Assembly: GCA_050996405.1 (NCBI GenBank)
Contig: JBPCRW010000290.1
Location: 1-28,309 of the forward strand
From: JBPCRW01 sp050996405
GTDB taxonomy: Bacteria; Acidobacteriota; Blastocatellia; Pyrinomonadales; Pyrinomonadaceae
DNA: 28,309 bases
Direction of reading: 5' to 3'
The stretch's first letter is position 1. Each line of letters starts with the position of its first letter. The notes under the pieces were generated by a model, which saw only the letters and a program-made list of their open reading frames with translations, was not told where the DNA came from and did no database searches. Shown piece by piece: positions 1 to 7,263 of this stretch. The translations under genes and the position numbers were made by a program.

Positions 1-94
1 AGTCGTTGCACAAATAGCGTTGTTTGCCGTTATTGGTTTTGCCATTGCGGACAAGATTTTCGCTTTGACAATGACAACATTTTAGTTTGACCAT
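1..94 (-). CDS. IS1-family transposase, N-terminal fragment (runs off left edge)
   Basis: Reading leftward from the ATG at 92-94, the frame stays open to the window edge and begins MVKLKCCHCQSENLVRNGKT, continuing with a KQRYLCND segment. The CCxC, NGK and KQRYxC pattern matches the zinc-finger N-terminus of the IS1 InsA-type transposase protein. Only about 31 residues are visible, so neither the catalytic part nor the left inverted repeat can be seen. xseB starts about 45 nt away on the opposite strand, so the right end of the element must lie close to position 100-135. No clear terminal repeat was recognised there. It could also be a solo InsA-like fragment. Confidence 0.7.
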   Translation of the reverse strand, partial: MVKLKCCHCQSENLVRNGKTNNGKQRYLCND

Positions 95-139
95 AAAGAG
101 AGTCTATCTTCTCTCTCTTTATTGAGCTACTACCAATTT

Positions 140-448
140 ATGAACTCTAAAAATTCTTTTGAAACATCTTTATCGGCACTCGAAAAAATAGTTCGCAAAC
201 TCGAAGAAGGCGATTTGACGCTCGAAGAAAGTCTGAAACTTTTTGAAGACGGCGTGCGCCTGTCGCGCGAATGCCAGGAGCGGCTGGGTCAAGCCGAACG
301 CCGCATCGAAATTCTGCTGAAGGATGAAGACGGAAATCCGGTTTTGCAGGCAATCGAGAAAAACGATTTGCTTGCGGAAGCGCGCGAACCGAAAATCAAG
401 CGGCGGATCATTTTTGATGATGAAGATAAAGACGAATCGCCTTTCTGA
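140..448 (+). CDS. xseB: Exodeoxyribonuclease VII small subunit
   Basis: XseB is the small subunit of exonuclease VII, which degrades single-stranded DNA in the cytoplasm together with XseA. The core SFETSLSALEKIVRKLEEG, then LTLEESLKLFEDGVRL and a C-terminal helix with AERRIEIL, is the standard two-helix XseB domain. The 102-residue length exceeds the usual ~70-80 because of an acidic tail ending in DDEDKDESPF. An in-frame TTG at 122 would add six residues (MSYYQF). The ATG at 140 is preferred because XseB proteins normally start just before the first helix, although neither start has a good Shine-Dalgarno. No xseA is visible; the gene ends at a strong hairpin. Confidence 0.9.
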   Translation: MNSKNSFETSLSALEKIVRKLEEGDLTLEESLKLFEDGVRLSRECQERLGQAERRIEILLKDEDGNPVLQAIEKNDLLAEAREPKIKRRIIFDDEDKDESPF

Positions 449-507
449 GATTTGTTTTCCGCCGCCGGTCTCTCAAAATTGATTTAATGCGGTTCTGAAA
501 TAATTAA

Positions 508-548
508 AAAAGCGTTGTCAAAATTCATAGAATTTTGACAACGCTTTT
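508..548. terminator. Bidirectional intrinsic terminator
   Basis: A perfect 19-bp stem (arms 508-526 and 530-548) closes a 3-nt loop. It begins with an A-run and ends with a T-run, so it can terminate in both directions. It lies between xseB (+) and the convergent small lysine-rich gene (-), as expected for a shared terminator. Confidence 0.9.
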
Positions 549-585
549 CGGTTGAAAATTAAAGTTTCGACTTTTATCTCGTCAC

Positions 586-771
586 TTATTTTTTCTTTGC
601 CGGAGCAGCCTTTTTAGCTGGAGCGGCTTTCTTGGCTGGCGCAGCTTTTTTTGCAGGCGCAGCTTTCTTCGCCGGAGCAGCGGCTTTCTTTGCCGGAGCG
701 GCAGCTTTCTTGGCTGGTGCTTTTGTCGCCGCTTTAGGTTTAGCGGCAGTTTTTGGTTTTGCTGTTGGCAT
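586..771 (-). CDS. Histone H1-like Lys/Ala/Pro-rich small protein
   Basis: The 61-residue protein consists almost only of Lys, Ala and Pro. After MPTAKPKTAAKPKAATK come tandem units of the type AAPAKK, ending in KKK. Such tails occur in bacterial H1-like, AlgP-like and HU C-terminal extensions and are thought to bind DNA non-specifically through charge; here no globular domain accompanies the tail. The start is supported by AAAGGAG seven to eight bases upstream of the ATG, and by a good sigma-70-type promoter at 898-926. A near-perfect nucleotide repeat underlies the peptide repeat, so length polymorphism between strains is likely. A DNA-compaction role is inferred from composition only. Confidence 0.75.
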   Translation of the reverse strand: MPTAKPKTAAKPKAATKAPAKKAAAPAKKAAAPAKKAAPAKKAAPAKKAAPAKKAAPAKKK

Positions 772-897
772 TAATTTCTCCTTTACTTTGTGTTTGAATT
801 AGATTTAAAACAACACAACATTTTGTTGATAGGTTGTTTCGACTTACCAATATGTTGTGCAATTAGATTCGTAACAATATTACAAATCTACGGAAAA

Positions 898-926
898 GTT
901 TTAGCTGAATAATCCGTTTGTGTCAA
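898..926 (-). promoter_or_regulatory. Sigma-70-type promoter for the H1-like gene
   Basis: On the minus strand, a consensus -35 TTGACA (921-926) is followed after exactly 17 nt by TAAAAC (898-903), which matches the -10 consensus at four of six positions. It would give a 5' leader of roughly 120 nt before the ATG at 771. Confidence 0.6.
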
Positions 927-1413
927 GAAAAATTTTTTATTTCAAAAGCATTTTTACAAATTTTTTTTACCGCGAAAAAAATATCTGCCGCCGAAATTTT
1001 TATAGAAACATTAAACCGGAAATTAAAAATTCATTTTCGCCCTTATTTTATCGAGTGTTTAGCAAACAGCTATGCAGTATTTTTTTTTGCGGAAAGAAAA
1101 ATTCTACGGCAAAAAGGCGAAAAGAATTTATTAAATTTTTTTTGAAATTTTTTAGAGAAAATTATTTTGCCGCTAAAAATTTCAGTCAAAAAATATAAAT
1201 TATTTTTGCCGCGAAAGGAAAAAATATTTCAAGCGGAAAGAAATTTATTCATCAAATCGAAACTCAAAACTTGTTTTTGAAACCTCATAAAGTCTCGACC
1301 ATTATTTTGAAAGGATATTTACCGGATTCGTCGAAAATGCTCAAAAGCGTTTCAAGAAAATGGCTTGAATTAGAAGCAAGATTATCCAACTATATTGCTT
1401 TAGGAACGAATTT
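927..1413. other. AT-rich intergenic stretch, possible gene relic at its right end
   Basis: The stretch is very AT-rich, with A and T homopolymer runs and recurrent GC-containing islands of the type TTTGCCGC/GCGGAAAG (near 970-990, 1088-1120, 1170-1180, 1205-1235). Two overlapping reading frames of 75-92 codons in it are low-complexity Phe/Lys-rich strings and are not believed. From about 1236 to 1418 a plus-strand frame without an ATG at its beginning reads like ordinary protein and ends at TAA 1416-1418. It includes KVSTIILKGYLPDSSK and VSRKWLELEARLSNYIALG. This may be the tail of a decayed gene; the family was not recognised. Confidence 0.35.
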
Positions 1414-2316
1414 CTAAGCCGTCTGCTCGCGCTCTAACGCAGAGCGATTCCAATGGTCTAAATCTGCGCCCGCTTCGTAGGTGCTTTGCATAAAATCGAG
1501 CAGAGTTTTTTCCGGCGCGTCCGATTGCCGCACAGCCTCGTAAGGCAAAATAAATTCTTTCAATTCCTGTTGATAATAAGCCGAAGCGGGAAGAATTCCG
1601 GCTTCTTTAAATCCGTCGGGTTCGGGTGCGGCATAAGCGTAGAACGCGGGTTCTTTGACCGCTCCGCCGCCGCACCAGAAACCGTGACTGATGCATTTGT
1701 GCGAGTAGGCTTCGCGGGTGATAAAATCCGCATCCTCGCGCTCCGGCGCGCGCATCCCGTTAAAGCGCGTCACCGCCATATCGAAACTGCCCCAGAAGAA
1801 ATGCGACGGACTGCATTTGCCGATAAAGCGCGAGCGAAACTCTTTGAAAATTTTGTCCGTCCAAACGAGAATCCGCCAAAATCGGTTGGCATATTCCGCG
1901 TCATAAGCGGCGTGCTGCTCATCGTCCGTAAAACGAATCGGATTTTCAACTTCAACCGGCATCGTCCAGATTCTTACGTTTAGATTAAGTTCGTCGAGCG
2001 TCCTCATCACTTCCTCGTAAAAATTTGCCACCGAACGCGGATAGAGTTTGATTGCTGCGTCCGCGCCGTCGTCGGATTTAACGAGCAATTCGTGGTCAAT
2101 GAAATCAAATTCCATCTCAAAGCCGCGCTCATTGTAAGGAATAATCGAAGTCGTCAGTCCGCGCGGCGTAACATAAAGCGTCGTGTTCCAAAAATGATTG
2201 ACGAGCGGCGTTTGTTTCGTTCGGATTTTGCCGACGATTTGCGACCACATATGCAAGGTTGACAGCGTGTCCTGCCATTCAGTCAAAGGCAGTTCGGGTA
2301 ACGATTCGGTTTTCAT
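1414..2316 (-). CDS. DUF5996 family protein
   Basis: The 300-residue protein resembles the DUF5996 family. It begins LPELPLTEWQDTLSTLHMWSQIVGKIR, in two parts LPELPLTEWQDTLSTLH and MWSQIVGKIR. Further conserved-looking stretches are LVNHFWNTTLYVTPRGLT, SPSHFFWGSFDMAVTRF and SHGFWCGGG. It is rich in Trp, Phe and His and has no signal peptide or membrane segment, so it is probably cytoplasmic. Molecular function is unknown. The ATG is preceded by GAGGAAAAAAT, a good ribosome site. It follows the UBP zinc-finger gene by 43 nt on the same strand, so the two are probably co-transcribed. Confidence 0.8.
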   Translation of the reverse strand: MKTESLPELPLTEWQDTLSTLHMWSQIVGKIRTKQTPLVNHFWNTTLYVTPRGLTTSIIPYNERGFEMEFDFIDHELLVKSDDGADAAIKLYPRSVANFYEEVMRTLDELNLNVRIWTMPVEVENPIRFTDDEQHAAYDAEYANRFWRILVWTDKIFKEFRSRFIGKCSPSHFFWGSFDMAVTRFNGMRAPEREDADFITREAYSHKCISHGFWCGGGAVKEPAFYAYAAPEPDGFKEAGILPASAYYQQELKEFILPYEAVRQSDAPEKTLLDFMQSTYEAGADLDHWNRSALEREQTA

Positions 2317-2359
2317 ATTTTTTCCTCAGCATTTGCCAAAGAGCGACAAAAGCAAACCT

Positions 2360-2632
2360 CTAAATTCTCTCCGCGAAAATCTCATCAATATAGCAATACC
2401 CCCAATTCTCGCCCGGCTCAAATGATTTGATAACCGGATGTTTCGTCGCCTGAAAATGTTTCGTTGCGTGTTTATTCTTTGACGAATCGCAGCAACCGAC
2501 GTGACCGCACGTTTCGCACAGGCGCAGATGCACCCAATCGTCGCCCATTTGCAAACACTCCTCGCAGCCGTCCGGCGTTTTCGGCGCGGCGTTTTTGATT
2601 TGGTCAAGATGCGCGCATTTATTTTTAGCCAT
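2360..2632 (-). CDS. UBP-type zinc finger protein
   Basis: This is a 90-residue free-standing ZnF-UBP domain. Candidate zinc ligands are C6/H8, C23/C26, C39/C42, C47/C48 and the His cluster H55, H59, H65. The closing GENWGYCYIDE is typical of the family. In eukaryotes this fold binds the ubiquitin C-terminus; bacterial stand-alone copies are common and of unknown function. A start ten codons earlier (2662) is possible. The ATG at 2632 is chosen because AGGGGGAAAACA lies directly upstream and the family begins close to the first Cys. It sits between two small proteins and DUF5996 in a same-strand group. Confidence 0.85.
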   Translation of the reverse strand: MAKNKCAHLDQIKNAAPKTPDGCEECLQMGDDWVHLRLCETCGHVGCCDSSKNKHATKHFQATKHPVIKSFEPGENWGYCYIDEIFAERI

Positions 2633-2649
2633 TGTTTTCCCCCTGTTGA

Positions 2650-2805
2650 TTAAGGGTTCCAATTTTTGTCCGTGCTTTGGTCCTTCGCGGCACGGACTTT
2701 TTTTAATAGCTCGCCGGCGTTTTTCTTTGCTTCATCAACGGGTTGTTGCATCGCTTCTGCCGCCGCCTCGAACTTCTCATTCGTAATATTTTCCGGGTGT
2801 CCCAT
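2650..2805 (-). CDS. Small hypothetical protein (possibly 3' half of a frameshifted gene)
   Basis: The 51-residue protein starts MGHPENITNEKFEAAAEAM and is predominantly helical and charged, ending DQSTDKNWNP. It begins only a few bases after the stop of the preceding small gene. The same frame stays coding-like upstream of its ATG (SCCGCGIPNND, with a Cys cluster). The pair could therefore be a single ~120-residue gene broken by a one-base indel near 2830. No ribosome site is obvious. No family recognised. Confidence 0.45.
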   Translation of the reverse strand: MGHPENITNEKFEAAAEAMQQPVDEAKKNAGELLKKVRAAKDQSTDKNWNP

Positions 2806-2809
2806 ATCA

Positions 2810-3007
2810 TTATTGGGTATTCCGCATCCGCAGCAAGACAGGCTTTGCGTGAATTTTTATACGAAAGAGCGTATAAGGCTTGCGCCGCAAATCTTTTCCT
2901 TCTTGATATTTCGGCTGGCAGTGCAGTTGATTCGCCGTCACGTAAAGATAACCGTCCGAGGTCGGCGATTCCGGTTTTTGTGATGTTTGTTTTTGACTGC
3001 CGGACAT
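2810..3007 (-). CDS. Small hypothetical protein (possibly 5' half of a frameshifted gene)
   Basis: This is a 65-residue basic protein starting MSGSQKQTSQKPESPTSDGY and continuing with LYVTANQLHCQPKYQEG. AGGGAAGAATAAAATT precedes the ATG and supports the start. The last dozen residues (KPVLLRMRNTQ) look less protein-like than the alternative frame, which contains a CCGCG cluster and leads straight into the next small gene. Either this is a complete short protein or a sequencing or real frameshift has split the gene. Function unknown. Confidence 0.45.
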   Translation of the reverse strand: MSGSQKQTSQKPESPTSDGYLYVTANQLHCQPKYQEGKDLRRKPYTLFRIKIHAKPVLLRMRNTQ

Positions 3008-3116
3008 AATTTTATTCTTCCCTTCTCTCCTATGGCTTAAAGTTAAAAGCCATTAAATAAAAAACCAAACGGAACGGCGATATTTATAAAACCGTTTCTA
3101 TCTTTTTGCGAAATCT

Positions 3117-3530
3117 CTATTTTGGTTGAAAGGCTTCCGCGCCAGCTTCGGCAACTTGCTGGTCCTGGTCAACCGTGCCGCCCGAAACGCCGATTGCGCC
3201 GACAACGCGCCCGCCGTTTTTAAGCGGAATACCGCCCGCGAAAATAATTATTTTGCCGTGATTGCTCGCGTGAATGCCGAACAGCGGCTTGCCCGGCTGC
3301 GTCATCGGCGTGAGCGTTTCGGTCGGCATATCAAACGCACGCGCCGTGAACGCCTTATTCTGCGCGATGTCGATGCTGCCAATCCACGCGCCGTCCATCC
3401 GCGCAAAAGCGACGAGATTATTGCCTTCGTCAACTACTGCGATGTTCTGCATCACGCCTATTTCCTGCGCTTTATCGCGCGCCGCCGTAATAACCCGATA
3501 CGCCTGTTCGAGCGTGATTCCGTTTGCCAT
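3117..3530 (-). CDS. GlcG/HbpS-like (DUF336) protein
   Basis: The 137-residue protein has the full DUF336/haem-degrading fold signature. It opens ITLEQAYRVITAARDKAQEI, then shows VVDEGNNLVAFARMDGAW, the Lys-Ala segment AQNKAFTARAF, FAGGIPLKNGGRVVGAIG and a closing VSGGTVDQDQQVAEAG. Relatives include GlcG of the glycolate locus and the haem-binding HbpS; many stand-alone copies have no assigned substrate. The length is standard and there is no signal peptide. No glc genes are adjacent, so a glycolate link is not supported. Its start lacks a strong Shine-Dalgarno. Confidence 0.9.
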   Translation of the reverse strand: MANGITLEQAYRVITAARDKAQEIGVMQNIAVVDEGNNLVAFARMDGAWIGSIDIAQNKAFTARAFDMPTETLTPMTQPGKPLFGIHASNHGKIIIFAGGIPLKNGGRVVGAIGVSGGTVDQDQQVAEAGAEAFQPK

Positions 3531-4183
3531 TGGTGTTGTTTTTTCTTCGCTGCTGAAAAGTGCTATAGTTTTTCTCCATTTTAATTTTACTGCGTTCTTC
3601 GTTTAATAATTGTAATACTCAACCCTTGACGGTCTTGATTTCCGTGTTGCCGAAATCGACCGTCGCGGCGCATCGCTTGCCGCAAATAAATTGCCTGCCC
3701 GCGCCGCTTCGACGCGCGTTTTTATTCCGCGCTATTCATTCCGTTATTGATAATAATCTTATTTTAATCGATTGTAGAGATTCAAGTAAGCAGGAAGATG
3801 AGAAGCGTTATAGGGAAATCCCTTATGCGATTGTAGGCAAAACTCTGATAGTAAATTGCGTTGTGCTGTTAAAGACAGGGCGCAATGAAAAATTAAAAGA
3901 ACGATTTTGTTTAAGATAAAGTTTTTCATTTTCGTTTGTTTTTGGATGTCGATAATTTGTCGCGCAAAATCAATATCGCGTCATTCGAGTTTAAGAATTT
4001 CGCCGCGTTCGCTAAAAACTAATCCGTCAAACGATTGGAAAATCAACTTTCAAAAGTTTGTCATGATAAAGATTAAAGAAACTTTTTCGGATAAGAAACA
4101 TCCAATAAAAAAAGTCATAAATTTTGTGATGCGGAAAGTCGAATAAATCCTGTAAAATAGAAAAGGCAGAAATGTCGTAAAAG
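3531..4183. other. Long intergenic region, no confident gene
   Basis: Two plus-strand frames (3626-3919 and 3907-4146) lack ribosome sites and have mixed composition, so they are not accepted. On the minus strand a coding-like tail rich in GC-ending codons ends at a TGA at 3619-3621. It reads ICGKRCAATVDFGNTEIK followed by TVKG and extends back to about 3735; it may be a gene relic. The part from 3740 to 4180 is AT-rich and probably holds the promoter of the MoxR-DUF58 operon. No tRNA-like T-arm was seen. Confidence 0.4.
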
Positions 4184-5179
4184 ATGATGAGAGATTGGAT
4201 AGCGAGTGAATCGCAGCCGACCGCGCCGACGCTGCCGATTAATACGGCGGAGCGAATTTCGCGTCTGCAAACGGCGATTGAAAAAGTAATTAAAGGAAAA
4301 TCCGAAACGGTCAAACTGGCACTTGTCGCGCTGGTCGCGCAGGGACATCTCTTAATCGAAGACGTGCCGGGCATCGGTAAAACGACGCTTTCCAACGCCC
4401 TGGCGCGCGCCCTCGATTTAAAATTTCAGCGAATTCAATTTACGTCCGATTTGCTGCCGTCGGATGTTATCGGGCTTTCGATTTTCAATCGTCAAAGCGG
4501 AGATTTTGAATGGAAACCGGGACCGATTTTCGCCAACATCGTGCTGGCGGACGAAATCAACCGCGCCACGCCGAAAACGCAGTCCGCCCTGCTCGAAGCG
4601 ATGGCGGAAGGACAGGTCACGACCGAAGGTTTATCGCGCCCGCTGCCGCTGCCGTTTATGGTTATCGCCACGCAGAATCCGACCGAGCATCACGGCACGT
4701 ATCCTTTGCCAGAATCGCAGCTCGACCGTTTTATGCTGCGCCTGCGCGTCGGTTATCCGAGCGCGGCGGACGAACGGCAAATTTTGCGCGACCGTGAAAG
4801 AAAAAATCCGCTCGATTACGTTAAATCCGTCATGAGCGAAGATGATGTGACGGAACTTCAGCGACTTGCGACGGAAGTTCGCGTTGACGAAATGCTGATT
4901 GATTATTTACTGCAAATCGTCGCCGAGACACGCGAAACCGAAACCATCGAACTTGGCATCAGCCCGCGCGGAACGCTCGCGCTTTTTCGTTCGGCGCAGG
5001 CTCTCGCACTCGTCGAAGGACGCGATTTCTGCACGCCTGACGACATTAAACGGCTCGTTCTGCCGTGCTTCGCGCATCGCCTCATCGTCAGTTCGCGTTA
5101 CGCCAATGTCACGCGCCGCACACACGAAGCCGAAAATCTTTTGCAGGAAATTTTACAGAAAACAAAAGTGCCGATTTAA
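4184..5179 (+). CDS. MoxR family AAA+ ATPase
   Basis: This is a 331-residue AAA+ ATPase of the MoxR/RavA branch. Walker A is DVPGIGKTTL (K66, T67) and Walker B is IVLADEINRA (D123, E124). Also present are ATQNPTEHHGTYPLPESQLD (sensor 1 and the family motif) and the C-terminal lid with ISPRGTLALFRSAQALAL. MoxR proteins act as chaperone-like ATPases that mature or activate partner complexes, commonly encoded beside DUF58 and von Willebrand-domain proteins. Here the DUF58 gene follows directly. Two ATGs are adjacent at 4184 and 4187; neither has a clear ribosome site. No VWA gene is visible. Confidence 0.95.
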   Translation: MMRDWIASESQPTAPTLPINTAERISRLQTAIEKVIKGKSETVKLALVALVAQGHLLIEDVPGIGKTTLSNALARALDLKFQRIQFTSDLLPSDVIGLSIFNRQSGDFEWKPGPIFANIVLADEINRATPKTQSALLEAMAEGQVTTEGLSRPLPLPFMVIATQNPTEHHGTYPLPESQLDRFMLRLRVGYPSAADERQILRDRERKNPLDYVKSVMSEDDVTELQRLATEVRVDEMLIDYLLQIVAETRETETIELGISPRGTLALFRSAQALALVEGRDFCTPDDIKRLVLPCFAHRLIVSSRYANVTRRTHEAENLLQEILQKTKVPI

Positions 5180-5198
5180 GAAGTTTGAAAAAAGATTG

Positions 5199-5285
5199 AG
5201 CCGCGAATTACACGAATAACACGAACTATTTTCACTTGCTTTACACGAATTATTTTCACTTGCTTTATTCGTGTAATTCGCGGCT
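5199..5285. repeat. Palindromic repeat with internal 24-bp tandem duplication
   Basis: Two perfect 21-bp inverted arms (5199-5219 and 5265-5285, beginning AGCCGCGAATTACACGAAT) enclose two tandem copies of a 24-bp unit, with one mismatch (5220-5243 and 5244-5267). The repeat lies in the moxR-DUF58 junction and forms a long hairpin in the mRNA. The ACGAAT type belongs to the same style of intergenic palindrome as the CCACAAA ones elsewhere in the window. Confidence 0.85.
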
Positions 5286-5294
5286 AATTTTCTT

Positions 5295-6725
5295 ATGAAC
5301 ATAAAAATGCTTGCCCAACTTTTCAGTTTCCGCGAAATTGGCAGCATATTACTAAAAATTTTACTGATTATCGGCGGACTCGGCGTAGCTGGTCTGACAG
5401 TTTGGGCGCACCGGACTGGAAACGTCAGAATTGCAGGAATCGCGGCGATTGCTTCGCTCGCTTTCGTGCTGTTAATTTTAATTTTTATTGTGCCGTCGCT
5501 GGCGCGTTCGGCAAGCAGCGAAGCCTCGCAAATGAATCTGCCGTTTGAATTTACGACGGGCGGCGCGATTTATTTCGGGCTTTTAATTATCGTCGCTTTT
5601 GCCGCGTGGAACACGGGAAATAATTTATTGTTTTTGGTGCTTGCGTTTCTTTCTTCCACGCTCGTCGTCGGATTTTTCGTCGGAAGTTTTTGCTTGAAAA
5701 AACTCGATGTCAAAATGCGTTTTCCCGAAACGATTTTTGCGGGCGAAGCGACACCGATTATCGTCAGCCTGCACAATCGCAAACGCATTTTCCCGACATT
5801 TTCCGTCATCGCGGAAGTGCGCGGCAGAGAGCGCGAAAATTCTCCTTTAGCCGACGAACTCAAAAAAATTCTGCCCGCGCGTCTGGCAGAAAAAATCATT
5901 CGTCCGCCGATTTTAAAACACACGCTCGACTATTTCGTTTATATTCCGCGCCGCGATTCGGTCGAAAATAAAGCCGAACATATTTTTGAAAATCGAGGTC
6001 GTTTCGTCATCAAAGATTTCGAGCTTTCGACTCGTTTTCCGTTCGGATTTTTTCGTCATCGCCGCCGCCTTTCGGCGCAGGAAGCCGAGATTATCGTCTA
6101 TCCGAAAATCGAGCCGGTCGAAGTCGAAATTTTGAAAATGCCGTTTGAAGTCGGTAAATTAGTCGCTCCGAAAAAAGGCGCGGGACAAGACCTTTTATCG
6201 TTGCGCGATTACCAACCGCAGGACGATTTGCGCCATGTTGACTGGAAGGCGACGGCGCGCGCCAGACGAATTATCGTGCGCGAATTTGCCGCCGAAGACG
6301 AACGCCGCGTAACTGTCATTTTCGATTCGAGATTGCAGGAAGCGGAAAAACAAAAAACTTTGCGCGAACGCATCGAAGAAGAACAAAAAGGCAAACGTCT
6401 TTCGCCCGAAGCCTTGCGTTTTGAAAAAGGTGTCAGTCAAACCGCTTCGCTGCTCGCTTATTTTACCGATGAACAGGCAGAAATTCGTCTTGTCATCGAC
6501 GACGAAATCGGCGAATTCGGATTCGGCAAAACGCATCTTTACGATTGTCTGAAACGTCTCGCCGTCGTCGAACCGAAATCCGAGTCGACATCAGATTTTT
6601 CCGCCGAAACCGTCGAAGAAATCTTTACGATGCGCGAAAATAGTTATACATTTTTTGTAACTGAAAAAACAGAGAATAGTTTGCTGGATGAGATTGTTCA
6701 ACGGGCAAAGGTGATTAGATTTTAA
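5295..6725 (+). CDS. DUF58 domain membrane protein
   Basis: The 476-residue protein has hydrophobic segments at roughly residues 18-38, 46-70 and 88-130, followed by a large soluble part. The DUF58 core is seen near residues 300-335 as LRDYQPQDDLRHVDWKATAR followed by ARRIIVREFAAED. A preceding NRGRFVIKDFELSTRFPFG is the beta-sandwich part common to these proteins. DUF58 proteins accompany MoxR ATPases and are thought to serve envelope or oxidative-stress complexes (the Bat-type loci). The second Met at 5307 is an equally possible start. A palindrome rather than a promoter separates it from moxR, so co-transcription is likely. Confidence 0.92.
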   Translation: MNIKMLAQLFSFREIGSILLKILLIIGGLGVAGLTVWAHRTGNVRIAGIAAIASLAFVLLILIFIVPSLARSASSEASQMNLPFEFTTGGAIYFGLLIIVAFAAWNTGNNLLFLVLAFLSSTLVVGFFVGSFCLKKLDVKMRFPETIFAGEATPIIVSLHNRKRIFPTFSVIAEVRGRERENSPLADELKKILPARLAEKIIRPPILKHTLDYFVYIPRRDSVENKAEHIFENRGRFVIKDFELSTRFPFGFFRHRRRLSAQEAEIIVYPKIEPVEVEILKMPFEVGKLVAPKKGAGQDLLSLRDYQPQDDLRHVDWKATARARRIIVREFAAEDERRVTVIFDSRLQEAEKQKTLRERIEEEQKGKRLSPEALRFEKGVSQTASLLAYFTDEQAEIRLVIDDEIGEFGFGKTHLYDCLKRLAVVEPKSESTSDFSAETVEEIFTMRENSYTFFVTEKTENSLLDEIVQRAKVIRF

Positions 6726-7189
6726 TAGCCACAAAAAGGCACAAAAAGACACAAAAATAAAAATCCAAAGAATATGAGCGACGATGAAGTAATGAGACTA
6801 TGTGATGTTATCAGAGAAACAAGTTATTCGATTCATTGTTATCATCAGGCAGGACATCTTGAAAAGATTTACGAAAACGTTTTAGTTAATAGATTGAGCA
6901 AAAAAGGAATAAATTTAAAACAACAATTTCCGCTCAAGGTTTTTGATGAAGACGGCGCGATTCTCGGTGATTACTTTGCAGATTTATTTGTCGAAGATTG
7001 TTTAATTGTTGAGTTGAAAGCGTGCCGAATTTTAACGGACGAACACATCGCTCAAATACTCGGTTATTTAAAATCGTCTAAAATTAAACACGGCTTACTG
7101 ATAAATTTCGGCGCGCCAAAGTTACAAATAAAAAAGTGTGTTTTATAAAGAGGAAAATTTTTTGTGTCTTTTGTGATTCTTTGTGGCTA
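6726..7189. repeat. Inverted repeat bracketing the GxxExxY gene
   Basis: The left arm (6726-6758, starting TAGCCACAAAAAGGCACA) and the right arm (7158-7189, whose reverse complement starts TAGCCACAAAGAATCACA) are imperfect inverted copies of about 32 bp. Exactly one gene lies between them. An uninterrupted palindrome with nearly the same arms lies at 15732-15802, so the gene appears to sit inside a copy of a dispersed repeat. Confidence 0.8.
6774..7148 (+). CDS. GxxExxY family protein (PD-(D/E)XK nuclease-like)
   Basis: The 124-residue protein shows the naming motif as GHLEKIYENVL (G, E and Y at the required spacing). It is followed by the nuclease-like core ILGDYFADLFVEDCLIVELK, where D and ELK are candidate catalytic residues, then HIAQILGYLKSSKIKHGLLINFG. 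The family is small, often multicopy in environmental bacteria, related to PD-(D/E)XK folds, and without an established role. It is flanked by the two arms of a CCACAAA-type inverted repeat and is AT-richer than the DUF58 gene before it, which suggests it arrived as a unit. The ribosome site is weak (CAAAGAAT). Confidence 0.9.
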   Translation: MSDDEVMRLCDVIRETSYSIHCYHQAGHLEKIYENVLVNRLSKKGINLKQQFPLKVFDEDGAILGDYFADLFVEDCLIVELKACRILTDEHIAQILGYLKSSKIKHGLLINFGAPKLQIKKCVL

Positions 7190-7201
7190 TCATAAATTTC
7201 T

Positions 7202-7230
7202 TGTCACAAATCTCACATTGGTGGTGTTTT
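7202..7230 (+). promoter_or_regulatory. Putative ECF-type promoter of the sigma/anti-sigma operon
   Basis: TGTCACAAA (7202-7210), then 12 nt, then GGTGTTTT (7223-7230). The same two blocks with the same spacing occur at 9964-9992, before the second DUF4097 gene. A TGTCAC-type -35 with a downstream GT-rich -10 box fits promoters read by ECF sigma factors, so autoregulation by the product of the next gene is likely but inferred. Confidence 0.6.
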
Positions 7231-7263
7231 CTCTATTGAAAGCTGAAGTTGATGCTTTAGAAA

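Noticed and set aside
1..20. Similarity of AGTCGTTGCAC at the left edge to the MITE end AGTAGTCGTTCAC
   Set aside because: The edge sequence is explained as codons of the IS1-type zinc finger (RYLCND); the similarity is short and imperfect.
918..1198. Two overlapping plus-strand reading frames of 75 and 92 codons
   Set aside because: They are Phe/Lys/Asn-rich low-complexity translations of an AT-rich tract, without ribosome sites or recognisable domains.
1486..1983. 165-codon plus-strand frame opposite DUF5996
   Set aside because: Antisense shadow of a clear protein family on the other strand.
3626..4146. Two plus-strand reading frames of 97 and 79 codons before the MoxR gene
   Set aside because: No ribosome sites, composition changes midway, and a minus-strand relic overlaps the first; not supported as genes.
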